Assembly (NCBI GenBank): GCA_004802705.1
Contig: SGPL01000409.1
Span: forward strand, 1 to 30,426
Source: Bondarzewia mesenterica
Lineage: Eukaryota; Basidiomycota; Agaricomycetes; Russulales; Bondarzewiaceae
Length of the DNA: 30,426 bases
Direction: 5' to 3'
Under the pieces are notes generated by a model, which was not told where the DNA came from, made no database searches, and saw nothing but the letters and a program-made list of their open reading frames with translations. Both the position numbers and the translations under genes were made by a program. This document shows, one piece after another, positions 1 through 8,114 of this stretch; position 1 is the first letter of the stretch; every line of letters begins with the position of its first letter.

Positions 1-1246
1 AGCGACGTTGGTTGCCCTGCGGGAACGTTCTGTCGGCTGTCGATCGATTTTGAAACACACCAGAAAGAGCGTCAATAGCTATAGCTTACGAATATCCTTG
101 TCAGAGGGAAGAAGATTTGAATGAAGTTTGAAAGCGTTCCTGGTTCGTATGAGAACATGGAGCGGACGACTTCATTCAGCTCATTATGACCATCTGCGCC
201 AGAGAGCAATGAGTCAAAAGAGTAGTTAAAGCCTGCATTTCAATAAGTTTGTGTTGAACAAGCCCACAACCAGAATTCCCGTGCGATGCATGCTCACCTG
301 CTAGACCGATGATATCCAGCGTGACTTTGTTCAGCCAAGCGAATGCATCAATTTCAAGTTTTCCGTCCTTGCGAGTTGATTCAGCCAGTCGAGTAAACCA
401 TGTCTCTCGCATCTGAAACACTTCAGTGGCGAATCAGGACAAACGTAAATTGGGAGTCACACTTCAATCGACTTCTCGACAAAAATATCGTTGAACCGAA
501 GAATCTGCGCTATACCAAACGCAGGACCCTAAGCAAAACGATCGTTCAGTATGAAACAATCAGAGTTTCGATCCCGTCCTACTTACCATGATCTTGCGCT
601 AGGACACCAGATAACGGATCAGTTCACTCAGAAATATAATCAAGACTGAAAATCACTTGTTGCTTGTGCTTGGCCCCTTCATGCTGCGACTCATTAATGA
701 CACGACACATTGGAAAACCACGACATACCTTCAACGAAAAGCAGGCCTGATAGCCAATTTTATGTGTCCAAATTAATTCTCTCCATCATCTTGAGTATTA
801 TGCATGCTGACCTTCGCCAACGAGTGAGCCCAAAATGAAACGTGCGCTCGACTTTTGGTACGCAGGAGAGTTGAGAATATGAGTAATGGATTTGGTATCC
901 ATGGTCGCCAATTTGTTCATCTGCTTGCATGATGAGCGGACGGATATCTGTGATGAGTGCTACAAGTGCAACAAATATGAGACTTTACGCACATTTAAAA
1001 AGGACTTGAATCTGAAAGTGTGCCCACAGTCCTGGACCCATTGTTCGGGCAGCCGCGTGGCATCGAACTCCCGGATTCCTTTGAAAATTCCTGTAGAAAA
1101 GCTGCAGACCCGGGTCCACGAAGATTCTGAAGCGGCGATCGGGACTGGCGGAGGACTATCCGAGGTATCACGTAGGTAACATATGCGGCGACAAACAAAG
1201 CCAAGGCTAGTAGAGTGGTTGAGGCGTAATGAAACAGAGTTTGCAT
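1..1246 (-). CDS. Cytochrome P450 monooxygenase, 5' part (3' end beyond left edge), one apparent frameshift
   Basis: The reading runs leftward from the ATG at 1246-1244. It opens with a membrane anchor rich in Leu, Ala and Val, then the proline/glycine hinge SPLQNLRGPGS, then REFDATRLPEQW and GHTFRFKSFLN. Exons that join in phase: 993-1246, 812-920, 729-746, 657-676, 587-598, 463-528, 298-412, 90-232 and 1-36. The spliced product carries P450 landmarks in order: SARFILGSLVGEG, EGAKHKQQ, RKIM then GPAFG, FVEKSIE, KVTLDIIGLAG and PTERSRR. The heme-binding cysteine region lies off the window. Exon 1 is 1 nt short of staying in frame: the hinge is read in one frame and everything after TGIFKGIREF in another, with the switch at the A4 run 1097-1100 (T4 in the sense strand). 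That is either an assembly error or an inactivating deletion. As a family, these are ER-anchored haem monooxygenases; the substrate cannot be told. Confidence 0.82.
729..746 (-). other. P450 microexon of 18 nt
   Basis: Encodes GLLFVE plus split glycines, between an intron at 747-811 ending in CAG and one at 677-728 starting GTATGT. It is one of three tiny exons in a row (18, 20 and 12 nt), followed by 657-676 and 587-598. All are needed to build the conserved stretch from LVGEG to GPAFG, so they are supported by family conservation rather than by length. Confidence 0.75.
1097..1100 (-). other. Apparent 1-nt deletion in a homopolymer of the P450 first exon
   Basis: The sense strand has four T where five would keep the hinge (GPGSAAF) and the following segment (STGIFKGIREF) in one frame. 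Exon 1 is 254 nt. A length of 255 nt is needed for the phase-0 splice to exon 2. No intron of workable length with GT-AG ends explains the jump without deleting the conserved proline hinge. Confidence 0.65.
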
Positions 1247-2316
1247 GTCGATAGATGGATAAATGGATGGAGAGACGGCTTTCAGATGTAAAATTATCGC
1301 CAGTATTCAAGACTCTACACTCACTTTGAACGTCACAAGATGACGACGCACGGCAAGAAACAACGTCGTCCTCTATGACTATAGAGCGCCAATCCGGACG
1401 ATGGCATCAGACAACTTGCAGGATGACTTAAGTGCAAGCTGTTCACGGTGTACGCCTTAAGGCATGCCCGAAGCTTCATCGAACAATAGGTCGGGGAATT
1501 TCGGTACAGACCATGAAACATCGCGCCAAATTGCGGCTGGTCCTTTAGAGTCGTCACTTACCCGTAAACTGGAAAACATGAGTCAGTGCTTCGTAAGAAT
1601 CCAGGACGCAATACTGAAGAAGGACGGACGTCATAAGTCCACTGCTGTGCCCACCGTTGAGCCCTCGTTGAAGTTTCGGGCTCGGGGTCAAGCCTCCCGG
1701 ACTCATTGAATCTACTGTGATAGAGGCAACTGAAGTGATGAGCGATTTATTTTGGGATGGTGCCGATCCTTGTTGATCCTTTCGTTTCGTTTCCTGGATG
1801 TCAACCCAAGCCAAGATTGGGGTACTATTGACCCCAGGCCCTGCCAAAGCATGCGATACCCGCCGCACAGAAGACTGGATATTGCCCGTGAAGAGTTCGG
1901 CAATGCGGTGGCGGAGAGCAACTTTACCACTGATACCGGGCGACAGAGATTGAGTCATCCGTGAGCCTGCGATCCAGCGAAAGGTGATCACGCGTCACGA
2001 GGTTCGCGTCTCCACAGATTTCGGAAATGGCGAGAATCAAATAAGAGAGGGTCAAAGCGCCAAAGACATCGTACTGGACAAATGATAAAGTCCAAAACTT
2101 GGCCCCAGTCATACGTCAGACCTGCGAAGATGAACTATTATACTCCTGAAGAGATGATGCAGTAACAACGTTACCCGTATCGGAAACGGAAAAAAAAGAA
2201 ATTTAGTCAGTGTCTTCAATCTATAAAATAGCATGGGCGCAATATGATACTGTGTAAGTAATCGTCTGAATCAACCAACGTTCACCATCATCTAACCGTT
2301 GGCTGGACCGGTTGGT
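1247..2316. other. Intergenic between P450 start and LCB2 stop; weak unassigned coding signal
   Basis: This holds the P450 promoter side and the LCB2 3' side. On the minus strand, 1924-2112 is open (62 codons from an ATG, with a hydrophobic stretch ALTLSYLILAI). Another frame at 1554-1991 is open for 145 codons and includes RHRIAELFTGNIQSSVRR. A CAG acceptor at the end of GTATCAG near 1940 could join them, so a fragment of a spliced minus-strand gene is possible. I do not recognise either piece and name no gene here. Confidence 0.3.
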
Positions 2317-4556
2317 CTACGCCTGCATGTTCACTAGCTCGGCCGCATTGTCCATGATGCGTTCGAGTGGCCACCGCTCGTTAATGGGGAGATGCTTGAG
2401 ATCGAGGGCATCCCCGATCTCATCGCACGCGCGCAGGACGGTGTCGATGTCGTCCTTAGTATGCGATGCGCTGACACAGAAGCGCACGCGCGAGGTCACG
2501 AGAGGCGTCGCAGGGTAGGCGACGACGACGGTCACAATAGGCGTCGCGCGGGCGCGCATCATGCGGTGAAAGACAGCCATCTTGCCGGGGTTGAACAAAA
2601 GGAGGGGTACGATGGGAGAATCGTAATGGCCGTAGGTGATGAAGCCGAGCTTGACGAGGCCGCGGCCGAGGTACCGCGAATTGAAGGCCAAACGACGGAG
2701 GCGTGTCAATCCTTCGGAGCCGTCACGTAGTGTAGGAGGGAGGTCCATCCATGCCGGAAGCATCGAAGGATGCGCAGGGCCAGGGTGCTCTGCTTCGATC
2801 AGGCGTATGGTTGACATGGACGAAGCAGAGGATTGTGGGCTGTGCTTGGGAAGAGGAGAGGAGACACCCATGATGCTCGCCATGCTAGCGATAATTTGGA
2901 CAAGGACAGGAGGGCTCATGGCCTCAGCGTACACGCCACTGTGCCCGCGAATGCGCAACCGGTCGGTAATCGATTTACTGGCGGAGATGTAACCGCCTGC
3001 AGCACCGAATGACTTAGTGAACGTGCCCATCAAAATGTCGATTGATCGAGGGTTGATATTGAAGTAATCCGCGACACCGCGCCCATGAGGACCGAGCGCA
3101 CCGACGGAATGAGCTTCGTCTACGAAGACGTAGAACTGATGTTGATGTCAGACACGACAAAGCCCGCGACGGACAAAGAACGATTTACCTTGTACTTCTT
3201 CTTGAGTTCAACAATAGCGGGCAAGTTAACTAAGGTGCCTTCCATGCTGTAAAGGCCCTCTACAATTAAAAGAATCTTCTTCCACGGCCTGTGCGTCTTC
3301 GGTTGTCCCTGACTGATAACTTCTCGCAGTAATGACTCCAAGTCTTCCATGTTGTTGTGTTTAAACATGCGCACGTTCGCCCCGCTCAAGCGCACACCAT
3401 ATCGGATTGATGCGTGATTGAACTCATCAGAGATAACCAAGCAGCCTTTGTTGACAAGAGCGGGGATGATTGTCGAGTTAGTTGCGAATCCCATAGAACT
3501 GATCAGCGCGTCCTCCTGGCCAATAAACCGAGCGACAAGCGCTTCCGCAATCGTGTGAAGCTCTGAAGTGCCGCCCTCGAGACGCACTCCGCCCGAAGAA
3601 ACTCCATACCTCTTGAGGCATTCCTCGACCGCATCGGCGCACCCTCCATGGGCCTGAGCAAATCCAAGGTAGTTATATGACGAGATGTTCAGAGCGCGCG
3701 TCCGCGTGCCAGTGAACTTGAAAGTCAGGTTGTGATCGTTTGATTCCCGGTCGTACAAGTTGATAGTGCGACCGGGCACACCCGTCACGGGCTGGGAGAA
3801 GCAATCATCGAGACGAGTCTTAAGCCTACGGGTGTAGAAGGAGTCGAAATCTGAATTCAAGGGTGCATAACCCTGAGAGCAACGAAAGAGCNAAGTTTAA
3901 ACGAGGGCAATCGAGAGGGGAGATAAGGGAGAGAACCCACATCATGAGGTATGAGGTGGTGATAAAAGCCAGGCAAGAGGCGCTTCCCGAAAAAAGTCGC
4001 GCAAATGGCCTAGACAAATGAGGATGATGTACGAGAGGTACGTCGATATCAAGATGTAGTAAGGCGGCTCCTTCTCCTCAGGCAAACCGATCTTCGTGCC
4101 CATTCGGTGCGCAGACGTGTACCTATAGCTCTCGTTGGCGCAGTGACCAAACTCAGTGTGCACAGTGGAAAAGACCTGCTCGGAAGTAGGGGGTATAGGG
4201 GGCAAGACAAGACCATCAGAGTTATCGACGTCATCCTCGTCCAGTACGGTGTCTTGGGATGAGGTCGTTACGGAGGACGACAGTGACAGTGCTGGAGTGG
4301 AAGTAGGGGTTGCATTGTGGGCTCTGGCGCGTGCATCCGCCTGGGAGACAGCTGCAAGGTAAGACGCAGCAGTGGTCATGCCAGAGAGCGAGGAAGAAGA
4401 TTGTTTTTTGAACATAGATTTAGTTGGAGAGGAGGGGCTCCAAGCAATAGGAGAAGGCATATTCGAAAGAATGGTCGTCGCCACGAACGACGCTGGCGAC
4501 GATAGCGACTTTCGGCGGTTTCGTTTCACCACCGACCCGTGAGATTCACCTTCCAT
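2317..4556 (-). CDS. LCB2: Serine palmitoyltransferase catalytic subunit (LCB2/SPTLC2)
   Basis: A PLP-dependent alpha-oxoamine synthase that condenses serine with palmitoyl-CoA to 3-ketosphinganine, the first step of sphingolipid synthesis, at the ER with LCB1. Exons are 3941-4556, 3189-3872 and 2317-3135, with introns of 68 and 53 nt. With the frame anomaly at 3990-3995 discounted, the product is about 705 residues. It has an unusually Ser/Thr-rich N-terminal extension, then EFGHCANESYRYTSAH, a membrane segment (YILISTYLSYIILICLGHL), then NSDFDSFYTRRLKTRLDDCF, SYNYLGFAQ and SSGGVRLEGGTSELH. The last exon has FVDEAHSVGALGPHGRG (the Asp that contacts PLP) and GTFTKSFGAAGGY with the Schiff-base lysine near residue 474. 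Start choice: the first ATG of the open frame, with no alternative upstream in that exon. Family assignment is very secure. The ER segment and partner are inferred from the family. Confidence 0.96.
3892..3892. other. Undetermined base (N) in LCB2 intron 1
   Basis: The only ambiguous base in the window. It lies in the 68-nt intron 3873-3940, so it does not alter the protein, but it marks local sequence uncertainty about 100 nt from the homopolymer frameshift. Confidence 0.95.
3990..3995 (-). other. Apparent 1-nt insertion in an A6/T6 run of LCB2 exon 1
   Basis: In the sense strand the frame reads GHLRDFF up to the T6 run. The strongly conserved continuation GKRL...YHHLIPHD, which splices to GYAPLNSDFDSFY, is only reached if one T is dropped. 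The GKRL frame has a stop just upstream, and no GT-AG intron of plausible size bridges the two. With five T, exon 1 is 615 nt and every junction is phase 0. LCB2 is essential in fungi studied so far, so an assembly error or a programmed slip is likelier than a null allele. Confidence 0.8.
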
Positions 4557-6023
4557 TTATGGAGGTCAAACCCCCCTTTTTACGTACTGTAAGTTAGTTC
4601 TCGACCAGTGACGGAGCGCGGATGACCTTTCATTTTGATGTTTCGGAGTTTCCACAACGTTTGGAGTCCTTGAGAGAGAGCCAAGAGAGATGCCGTCTGC
4701 AATGTGCATATCTGGTGCATATGCATAATTCGGAGTCTCTGAAATGGTCGGTAATTACTGAGCTCGGTGACCCTTGGATGTACTCTTCTCTGGTGTTCTG
4801 GCATAGCTCAATCTGCCAAAGCGAACATTACCCAGTTGAAATGTCATCAAGTGAGGTTTCTGTTCCATGTAATTGGTCTGAGATGATAATAACTAATTTC
4901 TCATTATCTGTGGACGTGCTTAGATTTCTCATGCAGAAATTTTGAGCACGGCGACGGCTAGACCATCGTGGAGCGCGTCGCGCCGAGCTATCTTCATGTC
5001 ATGGAACAACGTTCGTGGTGCACATCATGTCAAAAGTTGACCGTAGATCCCTTCGGCTTTCCCTCGCGAGAGGCCCACAACCTTTCTGCTGTTGTCTTTC
5101 TGTGGCCGTGGCTTGAAATACTTTGTCCCAGGTTAACGTCAGAAACGCTCTTCCGCCGCCCGCAGTAAGTGTGAGCAAGTCATATATGTCCTGTTTGGAC
5201 GCGGTTTCCCTCTGGTGGCTCAGGAACTAGGTATGATTCGAGCCTCTTCAATGTCCATTGCTCTCGTGCCTGCCATTTTTGTTGTTCACCGTTGGTTCTT
5301 GATCTCGTAGGTCAGACAACATCTCTCCGAAGCGGCCCTTGCCAGGGATAGTCACTCTATCTGATTGGATTGAAATTGTCAGAACCCGCTTTTTCCATTG
5401 TAGAAACAATACTTCATGAATACAACCCGTCTTTGGCCAGCCCACAAACTTGGAGGATAGTTAAGTGCATCCACTCGCTCACATTCTGACTGTTATGACA
5501 GGCGGCTTGGTCTGGCAAGCTTGCTGGCCACCCGTGTGCCGTCCTAGCCATTGCACAATTCGTGGATATCAACCTTCATCTCCGCAAGTATCAGGTACCA
5601 TACTTATCCCTGGTACTGTCTGTCGTCAAAGGACCATTGCATGCATACTTTCGTCTGACTGCCACTCGTGAGTCAATTCTTCCTTCACCTCAGGTTAACG
5701 GTTGTGAAAGGCAACAAGTGGAGAATACGATCAATTGGGCGGAATGACTATGTTTGTATGACCTTGACCAATGGTACATCAAGATTTCAGTGCTTAATCG
5801 CGTTCGACAGTGTTTCGACAAGTATGGCTTTGCCTTAATAAGGTGCTGAATTAGATTTCTCGGTGCGTGCGCATCAAGTTCGTCACTTCTTGTTGTAGCT
5901 GACAACGTGCACATAGCCTACCCAGCCGTGGTTTACAACTCCGCATGTACAGTATGATATGCACGTGGGACGGGGGAGGTAAATTAGACGCTTGGTCAAT
6001 CTTTGACCTCATACCTGCACCTC
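4557..6023. other. Intergenic, 1.47 kb, divergent promoters of LCB2 and the ubiquitin-like gene
   Basis: LCB2 is transcribed to the left and the next gene to the right, so both promoters should lie here. Open frames such as 4622-4945 plus (107 codons) have no recognisable domain and no consistent splice extension. I see no repeat, RNA gene or clear TATA box that I would assign. Confidence 0.5.
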
Positions 6024-7774
6024 ATGCCGATTGCTGTCTTCTCATTTGGCTCCTTTGGCGATATCGTGGCCGTTATCCAGCTCGCTCGATCCATCAGCAA
6101 TGCCTTGAGCGAGAGCGCTGGCTCCTCCAAAGAATATCAAATGCTGATTGCTGAATTAGACTCCTTCAGTGGCACCATTGAAACAGTGCAGGATGCGATG
6201 TCGTCTGCACGAGGTCTCTCCACATCTGTGGAGAATGCAATTCGGCACGCTCTCGGCCTGTGCCATGGCATCCTTAAAGATATCGAATCCAAGATCATTG
6301 GATACAAGGAGAGTTTGAACAAGGGCGGAACAGGAAGAGCTGTGCGAGATCTGTGGAGAAAGATCGGTTGGGCGCTCTTCAAGAAAGAGGAGTTGGTCGA
6401 GATGAGGCGGAGACTGCATGGCCAATTGGAGGGAATGAACACTTTATTGACCCTCTCCAACTGGTATGTAGGATTTTACACGATCTCAACATCCGTGTCA
6501 ATGCATTCTCATCTCTTCGTTCAGGAATGCCCTCGAGCGAATGGAGAAGATCGGACATGACCACCATGTCACTCTCACAGAAATTCACCGCTGCGTTCAA
6601 GAACTTCCACAGAAATTGGGATATCACTGGGAATGTGGATTTGATCGGGCTCACAAACCAATCCGATTTTCGGACATGCTAGGCCAGACCATCCACCTCC
6701 CGATGGAGCTCTGTATCTCGCCAGAAGTACGTTCTCTCTCACTTTATCTGATTACGTCTATTGATAGGCTTTTCCCAAGTTATTCGACAGACTCCTCAGG
6801 CTTTATTTCTCGAATCGAGCTGGCAGGAGCTATGTGGAGCGAGGCGACTACGATCTCACTTTGCAGCTAAACGACGCACTCGTCGACCCTGCAACATGGA
6901 GCTTTCACGTAAAACCGGGCACATCAATCAATATGAACGCCGTTCTGAAGATACGTGCCTCCAATCTCAATGTCGCCCATGTCTGCCCTAGCTGTGGTAA
7001 GAATAACAAAACAGTCGAGTTGAGTCGCGGTGGGATGACATGGTAACTCCCTTAGCTTCTTTCCCGTCTTGTGCGGAGAATCTGAGAATCTATTTTTCTC
7101 TTTTTATGATTCTCAAGCGCATTTTGCCAGACGTGGTTTAGGGTGTCCGATAGTTGGATCGAGGAGGCGCCGAGCGATCCCGTCTCTTCGGGTGCAGGAA
7201 CCAACCCTGAAGGGACCAACTCTGCTCAACAACCCTTCAGCAGCGATACACATGAGGACGACGATACGCGCTACCTCCGTCGCATTCGCGTCATTCCTAT
7301 CAACGCCTCCGTCCAAAAGGCAGAGTCAGCTGTGGTGACCATCACATGCGATGCATGTGGTGCCTCCTTAGAAAGTGTCGAGAAATTGGATGATCACCTC
7401 GTGCGTATCTCTATAAGACAGCCACGGACCGTTAGTCAAAATTACCTGACAAATACTTCCAGCGATATAATTGCAGACCAGTCGCACCATCTGACGGCTC
7501 GAGTCCCTTGCAAGAAACCGTCCATACTAAGGAGGACGAAACCATCGCCGTCTTCGACACACAAGCTCCTTTGCAGCCCCGCTTGCGAGGATCCCGTAAC
7601 CAAAACACAGACACCAACTCTTGGATCGGCTTCGGCTTCGAGAGAGCTCCCAAGAAAATAACGTCCGATTCAAGTCGGGTGCCAATCAAGTTCCGACCTC
7701 GCGGACGACCCGACCGTCCCGTTCAAGGGGGCCTATCTATCCCCAGTCGTCCGAACCGCATTGGAATTCGCTGA
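6024..7774 (+). CDS. Fungal ubiquitin-like-domain (ULD_2 type) protein with two C-terminal zinc sites
   Basis: Exons are 6024-6463, 6525-6726, 6768-7042, 7118-7400 and 7463-7774, which give 503 residues in continuous phase. Start: the ATG before PIAVFSFGSFGDIV, a typical opening of this agaricomycete family. Residues about 1-150 are an alpha-helical domain (SFGDIVAVIQLARSISNAL, WRKIGWALFKKEEL). Residues about 160-275 match the ubiquitin-like domain (ELPQKLGYHWE, GQTIHLPMELC, RSYVERGDYDL). The chain continues with C287-x2-C290 (VCPSCGKNN) and C306-x2-C309 (MTCAFCQTWF), which I read as a zinc ribbon. It ends with C383-x2-C386-x12-H399-x4-C404, a possible C2HC finger, and a basic Arg/Pro tail. 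The domain match is recognised by pattern. Zinc binding and any role in signalling are inference. Intron 2 is only 41 nt. Confidence 0.82.
6727..6767 (+). other. Very short (41 nt) intron in the ubiquitin-like gene
   Basis: It starts GTACGT, ends TTGATAG, and keeps phase 0 between CISPE and AFPKLFDRLL inside the conserved ubiquitin-like domain. It is the shortest intron I can support in the window; the others are 50 nt or more. Confidence 0.75.
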
Positions 7775-8114
7775 TGGGTATATCGCCCACTTTGACTAAC
7801 AAAAATCGTACCACATCTTGATTGACCCGCACCATATCGTATCTCAGAGTTTCACGATACGAACGCGAAAACAGAGCTAATCAAACGAGAATGATAAGTC
7901 ATTGGCGCAATACTCTATTGTCGTCCACGACGTCTAAGTAAGTGGAGATGATGAGGGTGGAACAGGTCGTAAGATAAGAAAAGATGTTCAGTTTTCACGA
8001 GGTATACATACATGTCCGAAAAGAAGATAAAAGAGACGCGTTATTCCAAGGCATGAAAGAAAGTTATATTCCACTACGAAAAAGGAGCAAGCAAGCGAAG
8101 CAGGGGCTTGATGC
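7775..8114. other. Convergent intergenic spacer (340 nt)
   Basis: The 3' ends of the ubiquitin-like gene (plus) and UGD1 (minus) face each other. The spacer is A/T-richer than the flanking exons. I see no gene or structured element in it. Confidence 0.6.

Noticed and set aside
2392..2992. Plus-strand open frames across the LCB2 C-terminal exon
   Set aside because: They are antisense to an exon fully explained by LCB2.
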